Assembly (NCBI GenBank): GCA_020091685.1
Contig: CM034603.1
Span: 36,469,260-36,533,259, forward strand
DNA length: 64,000 nt
Source of the DNA: Lutjanus erythropterus
Lineage: Eukaryota > Chordata > Actinopteri > Lutjaniformes > Lutjanidae
Reading direction: 5' to 3'
Part shown: one piece after another, positions 11,531 through 26,120 of the stretch
Layout of the letters: each line of letters opens with the position of its first letter
Numbering within the stretch: position 1 is the first letter of the stretch
Program-made: the position numbers and the translations under genes
Notes under the pieces: model-generated
Seen by the model: only the letters and a program-made list of their open reading frames with translations
Told to the model about the DNA's origin: nothing
Database searches by the model: none

Positions 11531-14500
11531 ATGGCGCAGCATGACTTTGTCCCTGCCTGGCTTAACTTCTCCACGCCCCAGCCTGCCAAGGTGCGTGCGT
11601 GTGTAAATGTGTTCATACCGTATGAGTGTGTGCTGTTTGATTGCAGGGGAAAAAAATTGTCAGTTGAGATGGACAGAGCTTGAAATTATAACTGTCAGAG
11701 TCACTGCTCTAACACCTTTTACTGAATGTGTGTCTGTACCTGAGTGTGTGTGTGTGTGTTTAGTCAGCGACGAGTCACCCTCAGGGACGGACGGTGCAGT
11801 CAGTACCTGGTTCAGCAGACATTGTGCACTGAAAAAGACTGATTATAAGAGGAAGATTTCTGTGACTTTTGCATCCAAGCATGGCTAAATCTACAATGTC
11901 CTTTTCCAAATGGATAAGTAGAGCTGTAACAATTAATTGATCAGTTGTCAGGTATTGAATAAATTGCCAACTATTTTCAATAAGAGCTTCTTAAATCTGA
12001 ATATTTTCTCATTTCTTTTAGTCCTCTGTGACAGTAAACTGAATATCATTGGGTTGTGGACAAAACAAGACAAGACTTTGAGAAATGCTGATCAACATTT
12101 GTCACCGTTTTCTAACAATTTATGGATCAAAAAACAAGTTGATTAATCGAGAAAATGATCGACATATTAATCGATAATGAAAATAATCATTAGTTGCAGC
12201 CCCGTGGGGAACCGTAGCCTTTTTTTGGTGGTGATTGGACAAAATCGCAGGCTCCTCTAGGTAAAGTAAAGAGTGTCTGAATTTGCTGGGTTTGACTGAA
12301 GAAATACAAATCAAATTCCCAATATTCATTATGGTCACATTTTGTTTGGCTGGGATTCAATTTGTACCCTAACCGAAACATCTGGTCACTCCAACATCAA
12401 TGTATTTCCAAGTTCTAATAAGTTAATTGAGTTTTTCAAGAAAACAGCAGTCAGTATTATGCATGATAAGATATAACAAGCAGCAGTTTTTCCTCCATCC
12501 ATTCCATTGTTTTTGTGTATCAGGGAGCGTTGTCACTGTGATAATATGGACCCTAACCAATGAAACAATGGGGATTTTGTGTTTAATTAGCGCAAAAGAA
12601 ATATTTGAGCCCATTAAGAGGATATATTGAAGAATGCGACTGCTAAACCTAACTATTGTGTTCCCCCAGTCAGCAGATGTTAAATAACATTTGCTGCATG
12701 GATCCAGACTAACTTTTTGCACTAGTAGCACCGGTGCTCTGGGGCCCTAAGCAAAATTCTGCAAAGGGGCCCTTCTGCCTGACCTATAAACTATTTGCCA
12801 TCGCTACACAGTCACACCTGACACCCCAGTGCTCCCAATACAATCTTCTCTCCTTTAAACCAGTTTGCTCCATCTGTCGGTTTAAGAATAAGTAGACCTT
12901 CACAAACAATATTTTGTTGATTGCAATATTTTCTACTGAAAGTTAAGATAAGTGAATATTAACATTATCATAAATAAGAAATTATAGAAAATATAAAATG
13001 TAGAAAATAATTAAATTTAACACAGAGCTTTGGTTCTGTGTCCTTATAATTAGCCCAGCCAGTAAACTCAATATTTAATCAAAAGTCAATGTCAGTCTAC
13101 TAGTTTCCATCTTGCATTAGTCCAGAATTGTAACTAAGCATTGACTGACAGACTCAGTAATCGTTATCTTGTTTTAAACGTATTTGTACCAGAGTTTGCT
13201 GCTGGAAAGAGTTTTATTTTATTTGTTGGACGTGCACACAATTCAGTTATCTTTCCCGAGCTGTTGTTCATAAACACCTAATCTGTTGGTGTCTGTAAAA
13301 CTTTATATGTGGTTGTATTTCACTGTCACGTTTGTCACAAAGTTACAGAACACAGAGAGCAAGACACTGACAGACCAGGAGATGCACTGCACAGCTAGAT
13401 TAGCAAGGCAGACAGATGCCTTAACGTTACGGTTTTTTATTTGCTGACATCAAACCAGAACAGAGAACAAGTTTATCTGATTGTCATTCCCACAATCCAC
13501 TCTCATTTTTGCATCCAGAGCATCTCTGCAGTATTGCATTATAATGATGTTTTGTCACATGCAGTTTTCCTTTATCAACTGCTGCAATTTGGGTATTGCA
13601 GTTGGCTATATTGCAATGTTGATAAAATTTCAATTCTGGAACCCTATTTTCATTTTTTTTCCTCACAAAGACATCTAACTAAAGACTGTTCATGATGATG
13701 TTTGACAGAAGCAGGTAACAGTGATAAACATGTCGGCTTTTAGCTCACGTAGCATGCAAGCAAATTCATAGCCAGGTGTGATAAATTTAGATCTCTAAGA
13801 AATGAATAGGCAAACATTAAACAAACATGTCTTGTGTGTTGTTAATCTGTAGTTACATGCACTTTAAACATCCTGAGCACTATATAAACCGTTTCCTGTA
13901 CTGAGCTGTGTTGAAGTTGTCCCGGACTGTCTGAAACAGCTCGGTAATTTCACCATTTTTATTGACTCTGAGAGGAGAAACATAAGTTCACAGAAGCAAC
14001 ATTAGTTTAATTGCTTGGCATAATTTTGGATGTGGCAGCAATTAAGGGGTCTGTAAAACACAAATTAGCAAGCAAAATATTGGCCCTTGAAAGTAAAATT
14101 GGGGGGAAATCGCGATTGAAGGTCGGGTGTGAGGTGAATGACTGGATTGATTTTTGTCTTCCTTCAAAAAAAAAAAAAGCAGAGTGTTGAACTGTCTCCC
14201 TGTCCATCTGAAAGTGTGAATGTGTTTCTCCTGTCCAGGGCTCAGTGTAATCTGTGAGTCAGGCAGTTGCCCAGCTAAGTGGCCTGTCTGTGAAATCAAG
14301 AGTCAAGACGGAGGAATAAGTGCACAGTCACTGTCCTGCTGACACATGACTTCACCTCAGTGTCGTTTGTCTTAAGGGATTAGTCTCCTTACGCTCTCCA
14401 GGGTTTAGAGCTATGCTTTAATTCTCACAGTTTTTTTTCCTACATTAAATTGCTGCACATTGTCTGTTGAAGTTATAAATTTCCTTGAGATGACGCTTGC

Positions 14501-17500
14501 AGGGATTAGCTGGAGAACACAGTTTAATTTGATCTTTGAACCTCCGCCGATGACGAGGATATGATTGAAATTGAACTGAGCATTTGCAGTCAATGTTATC
14601 AAAGAGGCAGCTGTGCTACTGCAGAGACTTCAGGACTTACCACTCAGAATTTGTGTCCACTGTGGTTTTCTGATCATGTTGGCTTCCACGGCAGCACATT
14701 TCTTATGATAAACCTTTCCAAGATTGTTTTTAGTTCCTAAGATGTCTGTTTTTTGTTCACTTTCTTTCCCTAAGAATAGATTCCTGTATTGACAGTTTCA
14801 CTCAGAGTTATTTTAGTTCTCTGAGGGAGTAAGAGGGGAACTCGGAGTATGGAGAGGATTTATGCTAATCTAAGTTTCTTCACAAGGACGTGGATAAAGT
14901 AGAGAAAATAGCTTGTCCCAAAAAATGGTCATGGTAATTGCTATTTCTGTTTTTTTCATGTCATCAGTTTTACCCTGAAAGAGACACACATGATTCATTG
15001 TCTGCAGTATTACTGTAGAGTCCTAATTTGACTAACCTTGTCCTTTTTTTTTGTCCTCCTTCAGTCCCCTGCTGCCAACCTTGAGAAACAAGGTGAGCCC
15101 CACCTCCACAGAGACGGCAGAACCGCTGTGAGCCGCCGCCGCCACAACTCCTCTGATGGCTTCTTCAACAATGGCTCCCTGCGCGCCCCAGCAGGTAACA
15201 GCTCCGAACAGTGACCATCTTATTGTTAACACCGTTATTGTTACTTCTGAAACTGAGAATACGAGGAAGAAGAATGAAACCATGATGAGTTTAGTAACAG
15301 AATCGTCAAACTAGTGGTGTAATGGAGCGTCATTATTCTGAACAGATCACCCTGATGGTCTGGTCTGCACACGAATCATGGATTAAATCATCATTGAGTG
15401 AAATACAGTTTTATTGCCGTTGTTAGTTTTTAAAATAATAATTCCCCAAATCTCAGTGCAGAGTTGCAGTGAAAAGACGAGACAGATTAGATCATAGGAT
15501 TGTGATGTGTCTGTGTGATGCCTCAACTTCAACACACAACTCTTCACTGAGTTCACTGGTGCAGCTCTGTCTCTGGCCCAATTCCAATCTGACCCTTACA
15601 CCGTCCCCCTACCCGCTTTCACTCGGTTTGCATATTGGCGTGGAGGTTGCGCCACATTGAGTGTCGTGCCAGACCGGTCAGCCTGAAGGGCGAGTCGGTT
15701 ATAAAGCCCTCCAATAGCAAGTCTGTGCTGATGCAGGCTTACAAGCCACACTCCTCTCAGGTGCAGCACCTGTTTTGTGTCTGCGATGGAGGAAACAAAA
15801 GTTGGTTTTGTGTGAGATGCAGTTATTTCAGGATCAGTGATAAGTTTCCTCACCTCAAACAGACATTTTTTGTGGTCAAATGCCGAAAAAATGTTCAACA
15901 AAACAGAAATGTGTTCATAGAATCGTGGGAAGTTTATATTTATTCACTTAATAATTTTTCCTTTCACAAACTCACTGTGCTGTAGATGTAATGAGCATCA
16001 GTGCCACTTTTATCCTTGTCAATGCTTTTTATAGGATTTTTGTTTTGTTATTTATTTAATTATAATATCCATCCTGTTTGTGTTTGAGAAAAGTAGGGCT
16101 GCACAATTAAATGCTGTATTACTGAAATCGCAATATGGCTATGTGCAGCATCCAAATCACAGAAGCTGCAATTTTCTGATTAAAGAAAATGTGTGACAAA
16201 CACTGCATGTTCTGTGGTGCTGTGGAGATGCCATGACCTAAAAATCTTCTTCTCTAGTTTTAAGAAAACATGTTTATTTGGAACAAACCCCAACAAAAGT
16301 TACATTATCATGATTTTAATAGTTTTTTTTCCTTGTGAAAAGAAAAACTTTGGTGCAAAAATGATCATTCCCACTAATTATATCACATATGACTTTTTTT
16401 TTTTTTTTTTTCCATATTGTGCAGCCTGAGAGAAAAGCAAAGATGTCCCAAAGCTTGCTGGTGTATTTATACCCTCCCCCTTATTGAGGTGACCCACCAC
16501 AGCCATGAGAGTGACTCCACACAGAGTCACAGTCATCACAGAGTGGGAGTGTGTAGGACTGGAATTTGTGCTGTCTGTCTGTGACTCAGCCTTCAGTGTG
16601 ATTGGCTATTACTAGTCCTGACTTCTAACCAATCAAATAGAATTGTTTGTGAAGTATATTATGTATTATTATTATTAGTATTGTTGTATTTAACATAACT
16701 ATGGTGGTGACGGCAGACAGAGGTTGCCAAGTTCATTTTTCATTTTCAAATGAATTCAACCCTAATCCATCTGTTTTTTCTTTTTTGCTGATACGAAAAA
16801 TGATCCGATCCGTGACTCAAAACGGTGATCCGTTCAGAACCGTGAGTTTTCCGCTGTACCCCTGATTTTAACACTACAGTGCAGGCACAGCACGGTGAAA
16901 CAAAATGATTGCTTAGGAAAATATTAAAAGCTGTGTTAGGAATTATGTCACTAAACTATATAAGAATGACTAATAAGTAGTGACTAATAAGAATGAAAAC
17001 AGTTGTCCTGTCCTGCTAGTGCATCAAAACGGACAGAAGGATGACAGAGATTTCAGTCAAGTGCAGTTTGTTCACATCAAAACAGTCCTGAGGAGAGGTC
17101 TAATCAGACAGAGGAGACACCTGAGTGGGTGGACTGTGGGTGTATGGGGGCTTTAAATCCTTGCTCTCTTCTTGTTTTTGTTTATCTTTCATTGTTTGTT
17201 TAGTTATTTTTGTTTTTGTGCTCTGTAAAGCAGCCTTAGTACCTTGAAAAACATTTAAATCCAAGTTATTGTTGTTGTTATTAAAAATCTTTAAAATTTA
17301 AGTCTGCTGCTGACCACGGCTGTTCATTAACCAGCTAAGTTTGAAGCAGGGATGTAGAGCTGCAACAGTAAGTCGATTGATCGAAAAAAAAATAGTTGGT
17401 TCCTGTTCCATGTCAAGATTTGCTGCTTTGGGTTGTGGACTGTTCGTTTTAAGGTGAAATTCTGATGAGCATTTTTCACAATTTTTGGAAATTATAGACT

Positions 17501-20500
17501 AAATTAATTAAGTCATCGTGAAAATTATCTGCAGATTTATCGATGAGGAACATAATCGTATCCAGATGAAATCCAGATGAGATTTACGGCACTTTCATTT
17601 ACACTCTTTCAAATGTATGTGTCTCTGTTTGCCAGGTCACAAATCTGTTTGTAAGGTCTTTGTTTTCCCGGCTGCATGCAAATCCGGGTCGGTCTCCTCA
17701 TGGTGGTGTTAATGCACCTGAGGCTGTTTACTAACTGCCAAAGAACAGCAGCAGCAGATGATTAACTATGCTATTTAATAACTTATTTACAACAATAACA
17801 GTTTAGCTAGCGTTTGCAAACAACTATGAGCTTCAAGTGAGACAAAAGTTTTATCGTCTTCACGCTCACTCACCCCTACAGGTCGTTCAGCAGCTAATTT
17901 CACTGTAACATTAGTGTAACCTTACCTGCCGTCATCACTAGGACAGAGGAGACAGACAGTGGGTGTGTTAAGTAAATCAGACTGTGATTGGTTGGCTGTT
18001 TCCACAGACTACTTACTGACATACTTAAATTATGGGAGGTGTAAAGATTACAGTTGTGTCTTGGAGAGATGGATAGATGATGCATCTCAAACCACCTTCA
18101 GTGGTGGTCGGTGTGTTTTTGTCAAAGCTGGTCCTGGTTAGTGGCTGAAACTCTGACAGAAGTGGTTGTGTGAAGAATGAACAGGTAGAATTTAGAGACT
18201 ATTTGAGGAGTCTCTACTTTTATCTACTACAAGGATCCTTTCATTAAGGTAATAACACTGGGTAGGTTTCAAACATAATGATCAGTTATGTCAAGTCCAA
18301 GTAAAATGATTCTGGCTGGGCCTCGCTGTGTTAAGTTGAAGATGACAAGAAGCAAATCTCGACTGAAAGAGGAAATAATTCGGGTCCCTGCAGTGGATAA
18401 GGACATAATTGAGGCCACCCACTCAGAAGACGGTGATGGAGGCAGTGGTGATGTTGCAGCGTGTGAAGCAGCAGACACGTGGTGTTGGAGTCCGGACTCC
18501 TTTTGTGGCTTTTTTTTAATGTTTTCAATGTACCATATAAAGCCTTCTCCTCGTCCTTTCTCTGTAGAATATGTACATATGCTTTGCGTTTCTAATGAGT
18601 TACATGTCGTTTTTCATGATGAGTAGTTATATTGTGGTGATCAGTTGTACCACCAGGAGGATGCATTCAGGTGCTGTGGCAAATTTTAAGCCTGGGTCCG
18701 TGCAGTAATCTTTAGTCAGTTGAGCTCACAATCCCAGGGGTGTCCCACTGTTGTCGCTCACTTTTTGTCTCACCTCTCACCTCCGCTTTGGAAATCAGAA
18801 AGGCAGATTTCTGTGTCTCTATCTGCCTTCAGTGTGCCATAGACATATTGAACAACACTTTATTTTATTATATTCTTAAATTTATTTAACAGGGACAGTG
18901 CACCACTACTTAGCTGTGCCAGAGTTAGCTATAAGCTAATTTTCATCTGTTGTCCCTGGGCAGGAAACAGAGGATAATTTCTCTGCTATGAAGCACTATT
19001 TTATAAAAACACAATTACACAGACAGAACATATGTTATAATATATGATACAGCAGCTTCAGCAATAACAAAAACAAGACCACACAGCATCAAGACACCGC
19101 AACAACAACAACAACAAGAATACAGTTTCACAGCGTTAAGACACAATGACAACAATAAAACTACAGCATAAGATACAACAAGATTTCATATTGGATCAAG
19201 TGAGTTTATGTGTGATGAGTACATGATTGTGTTGATTTTAGCCACAATTTCGTCGAATTTAAAACCGGCAAAGCTGTTACTGTCACTCCCCTATTTCACT
19301 TGGTTTCTGAGTTCCAATAGTTTGTAGCTCTAACAGAGACGACTGATCTACCAAACTCAGTAGATCTGTGCTCTACGGCACAGTCACCTCTGTTGGTCGT
19401 CCTAGTTGTCTTCCAATTGTCTGAGTGCAGTTGTATGAACTCTTTTAATGGAGGAGCAGCCAGATCATGAATTATTTTGTACACTAGAGTAACATCAGCA
19501 AGACACGCAAAGGTGTCAGAGGTCAGGAGATTATGCCTTTGACTGATGTTAGAGTGGTGATAACATGATGGTTTCTTGTCCAGTGCAACAAGTGTTGTTT
19601 TTCCAGCTTGTGATGCACCATGAGACGTGTGAAGAACTTTATCACCTGAAGTGTCTCTCCTTCTAGTCTTGACCAAAATTTTATGTCTTCTGCTGCTCAC
19701 CTCTTTTATTTGGTTTGAAACATTCCTTTTAGTAAAGAGATAAAGTTAATGACCAAAGATAATAACAGAACTCAGTGGACTTAAGGATAAGACCTTCTTA
19801 TGAGGCATATCCCACATTTTCCTTATCCTCATAATTCACATTTTCTCCCTAAAGGAGCTTTCACATTGAGACACAGTAAAAACCCTGACATCTGTCGAGC
19901 TGCAAGAGTGTTCCCAAAAAGCAAAGTGTTATTAAAAGCGTCCACTGCAGTCCAAGGCTGCAATTAAAGGTCAGGTGCTTCAGTGAAAGTCATAGCGATG
20001 GAACAACCCACCCAAAGGTCGACAACACGTGTACTAGCTTGGACATGTCTTTGTTTGAATATGTGTACAGTAACGTTAGTACGTGGCTAGCCGTGTTGTA
20101 CAGCTCCAGGTACTGAGACACCAACATTATCAGCTCCTCCATGTTTGCTTTTTTTTTTTTTTTTTGACCTGCGATGCCCACCTCCTTCTTTTTGATCAGC
20201 CAAAACCAGTTGGCAACCACCAGAAGTTCAGCACGATGACTTCTGAGCAGGAGAGCAAAATCTGTGCACGTTCATGTGGGCGGCAACTGCTTCTTACCTC
20301 TACCACTGCAGTCGAAACTGCTTCCCTTCTGCCGCCTTCTCCTCCTGTGAGAGGATTCAGAGTCTCAGTTTACCCAGATTTCCCCGTACAGTGAATTTGA
20401 GTGTTTTTCTTTGTTGATTTGGCCCAACACCTGCTTTGTGTTCTACACTGGAAATAACACTGAGCTAACATCATGCCAGTTACCCAACCAGCCAGCGGGG

Positions 20501-23500
20501 AAGCAGATGTTCAAATGCTGCAACTTTCTGTGAGTGCCAGTGTATCAAAAACAGCCCCTCAGTAAACTTTGTGATAACAGAATTATTGATTTTCGCTGAT
20601 TTCATGAGCTCACAGACCAAGATGGTGAACGCTGTTCAGCTCTGACTAGAGATTAAAGGTGTTCAGATGTTGTTTCAGAAAGTTATGAAGGAAACCTTAC
20701 AGATCTATCAGTCAAAGCCACATTTCACTTCTATTCAGAGCTTCTACTGAAGCATAATGACGTTCTAATATATGCTGTTTGTTTGTTCTCTCTCGAGGTG
20801 ACGCATGGCAGCAGCCCTCTCTGCTTCTGAGACATGACTCAGTGGACTCGGGGGTGGCAAAAGGAGGACACGGTGGGTTGGCGGGCGGCTCATGTTGGAA
20901 GGAAACACCCAGCTGGCACGGAGCTCCGCGGGGGGCCCAGGACGGCCACCACCACCAGGGACGCCACCCCAAACGGGTAGGAGGCGACAGGGACAGGCAG
21001 GTGGGGCACCGGCAGCGCAACGGCAACTTTCATCCCCGTAAGGGCACCTCGTACCAGGACAAGTTCCCCAACGAGGAACGCAAAGACGGCAAGGACGACA
21101 AGCTGAAGTTCGTGGAAGAGGACTTTGTGAGTAGATAGCCTTGGCGACCTTGATGTAGTCCTTGAACGACAAAGCTCTGTTGAAATATAAGATACACTGA
21201 GTCAGTGGCACAGGTATTTACTTTAAGGAAATTATGCATCACCCTTCACTGACTGATAAGGCTTAAACATGTCAGCAGCTGCTCAGATTCCTGGATGTTA
21301 ACATAACTTTGAAATAGAAGTTGAATGTGAAAGTATTTAATGCAGGTGCTTCATGTTTGTGTTTTAGCCTTCCCTCAACCCTGAAACAACTGGAAAGCCT
21401 GGGACTCAGATGCGACCAGTGGCTCCTCATGCAGGAGTGTGGGGTAAGAGTTCCCAGTCCAGACTGGATCTAAATTAAATAAACAAGAGATAGTTAAAAG
21501 TTTAAAGGGATAAATCGGATTTTTTGAAGTGGTTTCTAAGAGGTACTTCTTGATAGTCAATCAAGAGAACAGGCTCGAATTAGAATATTTTGCTACTTTA
21601 CTTTGCCGTCAGTCTTTCCATTCCTCCATTGGAAAAGTGTGACTTCAGTGTTTTGTTTTAGTTTGGATTCACCAAAGTCAAACAATAACACAAAAACCTA
21701 AGAAATCGCAGCAGCAGTGGATGATTTGTGAGGTTAAATTACAGAGTTTGTCAGAGGAGTCTGGTTGCCTTTTTGATTATATCACATCAGTTTCCAATCA
21801 GACAAGGCTGTCTGAGTGGCTAAAATAGTTTTTGTTGCTGACCTTGTCCACAGCAGTTCATTGCTTAGCTTCTGCACAGGTGCTTCTCTGTGCTTCTCGT
21901 CTCTAACGCCATCTACTGTAGAAAACTTCAAATAATCCAGACTATCCCTTTAAGCTCTGTTTATCTCTTGTTTCTTGTCCTCACCTTTGTAACATTTTGT
22001 CGCTAACTGCTTGTGTTGCAGAAAACCCCCCGAGTGGCAAACAGATGGTGTCCAAAATGCTGGTTATCAAGAAGGTTTCCAAGGACGACCCCAGCACAGC
22101 CTTCTCTGCGGGGTTTGCCACTGCTGGCGCCTTGCCCACCAACGGCAGCAAAGCTCCCATCGCAGGCTCCAGCGTCTACAAGAACCTGGTCCCAAAGCCT
22201 GCTGTGGCCCCCACCAAAGTGCGTTGAGTCATTTGAACAACTCACAAGATGAACCAATAAAGCACATTTGTATTAAATAGATATCGAGCTCTGCTATGCT
22301 GTGATGGAAGCAGTCTGTCTGATTCATTATGTGTCGTCTCTTCCAGAGCACCCAGTGGAAATCCGGTGGTAGAGAGATCACTAAGCCTGGCCTTCACATG
22401 CCAGGCCGAGATTCAGTCTTCACCAGCCCCGTCTCTGCAGCCAAACCCAGCACCCCAGTCAGTGCACCACAGCACAACACCCCGAAAGAGGTGAGGACAA
22501 CAGGAGAAAGACAAATAAATGACTTCATGTCCATGATCACAACAGACAGTTGGGGATTTTCTAACCCCAACAATAACAGTGCCCAGTTTCCTGTAAATTT
22601 TCATATTAGGATGCCTTAGGAAGAAATGAGCTTCATAAAATCACCGTAAGGATTTTCTTCAGATGTTGTAAGGGAAAACTTGTTGTGTGTTCCAATACCC
22701 GTACTGTTTAGTTTGCCAAAAATACCAGGATGTCAGTGGCCTGTCAGCTCAGTTGGTGGAGTGTGTGCAGCGTGTGCCAAGGCTGCGAGTCCTCTGTGGG
22801 TCTGACTCCCGCCTTCTGTATGTCGTCCACCTCCCATTCTCTCTCCCCTTTTCCTGTCCTCACTTCAACTGTCGTGTCCATTAAAGGTATAAACACCCCA
22901 AAAATATACATGTGTGTATATGTACAGGACAGGATGTACTACTGCGTCCAGTCATATTTTGAGTATGCAAGCCACCATGCTTTTCTGGCTATTCTGACCC
23001 ACAATCCTTTGTGATGGGCGTATGAGGAAGCAGGTCAAAGTTTAAGGCGCAGTGCTACAAGGAAGTAGCATGTCTCACTTGTATGCATAGTGCGTGCAAC
23101 AGGACATACTCTGTAAAGGGAACGGTAATATGTACTAAAAATAATGAAGTATATGATTAGGAATGCAGGGTTCATTTCTTAGTGTTTGCCTTTAGCTTAG
23201 CTTAGTATTCCCTCATACGCTAGTGACCATTTTCCTCAGAAGATTTTAAGGGAACCATAACAGTCAGTTAAAAGTGAAACCGTTTGTTGAACATAAGACA
23301 GGGGCTGAATTTATGGTGATTGAGGAAGAGGAGACACAAAGACAGATTTTTCACGACAGGGAAAACCCACTGGACACTGACAGAGTACAGATTTCACTTT
23401 AGTAGTGAGGCAAATGTGAACGTAACTGTCTCATATATTAACGTTAGCTATATTGTTTTTTTTGCTTTTTCTTTTTGTTTTCTTTTTGTTCATTTTGGAG

Positions 23501-26071
23501 ACGCTAGCTAACACAGACTGTGTTAGCTTAACTAGCAAACAACTCACAATAATACTGTCGAGTTAAAATTAAAGGATGATGCAAGTAAAGGATAACCATG
23601 GTAGCTTAAGTGCACATGTGCTGCCACGAAAGCCTTAATCTAAACACTTCGGTAAGAAGACAACCTAAGAGGCTTTATGCAACACTCCTAAACGAACCCC
23701 TCTGCTGAGTGAAACATTTTTGCTCAAGGGACAAACTTAAGTTTGAAAGTTAAGGTGCTTTATGCAACTGAGCACTGATTTTTAAATGATGTAGTTTACT
23801 TAGACTTCCTGGTGAAATGTACAACTCCTCAGCAGCAGCAGTCTGTGTTCAGCTCTTCGTTCTTCTGGCGGTATGCGTCACTCATGTAGCTGGCCTTTCC
23901 CCGGCAAAGTAAATCACAGGTTTTATCTAAACATAGTAATTATGTGTTAGTGTGGTCGGTGGCTGAGATGCTTACTCACATGTGCACATCAGACAGTAAC
24001 TGAACAGAATGTCTGCAATAAACCCTTCATGTTAGTTTTTTCACCACTTTTCTTGCAGATAAAATGGCCAATCTGATTTATTTTTGAAAGATTTCGGCGG
24101 CTGAATAGATTTCATGGCTTTCTTCTCAGTGGGAAAAAAATAATTCTGTTAACTCGTTTTTTTCCCCCTTTCTTTTCATGGCTCCTCCCGATCTCTCTCT
24201 CCCCTTTCGTGTGGCACCATCACGCCTACAGCACCCTTCCAGCACGACTCCTCCCATAGACATCGCCCCGTCGAGGCTGAAGCTGATGCGCCGCGGTCCG
24301 GACCGTAAGAGCGAGTTCCTGCGAGCTCTGAAGGACGAGGGCACCGGAGAGCTGACGACAAGCAGCAGCCCAGGAACATCTGGAGAGGTAAGCAACGATC
24401 TGGTGTCACGAACCATCACACTGGTTAGTGTAGTGTAGAATTAGAGAAAAATGCTCCATTTAAAGGGACAGTTCACCATTTTTCATGTGGATGCCCAGTC
24501 AGTAGCCAATTGAAGCAATTAAGTCCACAGTGTGTGATTATATTGACTGAGCTGAGTTCTCCTGCTGCAACATCTGTTGTTCTCGCTGCAGCCAGAGATG
24601 TTGATGGTGTTAAGAACTGCACTCGAAATTAATGATGTCCTGTTGACGGGGGACAGTAATGATGGCACCTGGGACGCAAAGATACAATGTCTGAAACCAT
24701 TCTGGGACACTTGAGAAACTAAATGAAATTATTAGGTTTATGCATCACAGAATATTTAGAATTTTAATGGCTAGTTGTTTAAATTCAAGAAATGTGAGGC
24801 AGGAACTCGACACTACATCTCACACACCGTTACACACTGCAGTTAGTGTCGAAAATAAAATTACATATTAACTATGAGATCTGTTCAGAGTGTGTGTATG
24901 TAAATTTCCATCACTGTGTACCAATAAGCAACAGGTTTTCATTTGCACTGCAGTTTGCAATGATGCATTTATTGATCAAAGAGTTATAAATAAACAAGAA
25001 TCAATAACTCCCACCAGTGACTAAAAGATTAATGAAAGATGATTATGGCTAAACACCAAGGCTCATTTCAGTGTTTTATTTAAGAAGCAGAATTTCCAGG
25101 GCGGACCAGAGTGAGTCAGTGAAGTGACGCGAGTTACTGAAACAAAGTTATGAAACTTTATTTATTATGTAGAATATAAAAAAAGAACTTTTGCAACAGC
25201 GGTTCTTAAGTCTGGGACAGTTGGGACACACCGAGGGGGGAAAAAGTTCATTTTGATCCCTGCTTAAAGAAGAACTACAGACTCTTTCAGCTTGGATTTC
25301 CAGTCTCAACCTCTCAGTATCCAGGGGGCGTGTTAGAGGAGTATTTTTGTTCCCTAATGCTAAGTTTTAGCCAACAAAGTAATAGCTGTATGCTAGGGTG
25401 GTAGTACATGACAACATGAGCGTAGGTGTCAGAAGCCTGTGCCCAGTGCATCCTGGTACATGTTGGCACACCCGGCACGCCTCCCTGAGCAGCAGAACTC
25501 AGACTGGTTGATGAGTATAGCAGCACTGAGGAATTTAGTACTTCAGTTAACAACATTTACCATCACCACTGACTGGACAGCCACATGAAAAGTCTAAGAG
25601 AATCCTGTGACAAATTATCTGTTCATTTTTGAAATAAATAATTTAATAGTCCCACGTGAGAGCCATACTTTTAATCTGCAAATAAAGGACACTTAGTTCA
25701 TGACACAACAGCTGGAGTTAGAATAGTCACAATAACAGGAGACTGGCCCTTCAAAATAAAATTTGCAGTGAGGACAGTAATGAGCTCAACCCTGCAGTAG
25801 GCATCACATGGCCGTGGTTTTGCAGTAATGCAGTTATTGTCACAGCCCTAACTGGTGATTTTAAAAAAAATAATAATAATAATTTTTTTCTTAAAGTGTG
25901 TGTTCTTGCTGTGTGAATGTTCTCAGGGTGAAAGCAGCACCCCAGAGCCCAAAGCCTACAGCGAGGAAGTCTGCCACGAGAATGGTCTGTCCTACTCCCT
26001 CAGTGACTCAGACACCGAACACCTGTCCAGCTCCCTGGAGGCAGAGCACCGGTAGGACGATGCTAACAGCC

Positions 26072-26120
<49 letters not shown>

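Noticed and set aside
15635..15985. 116-residue plus-strand frame in a GPBP1L1 intron
   Set aside because: Low-complexity composition and no recognisable domain; likely chance frame in repeat DNA.
19296..19700. 134-residue minus-strand frame as a possible gene
   Set aside because: It is the C-terminal remnant of a LINE polyprotein followed by the LINE 3' tail.
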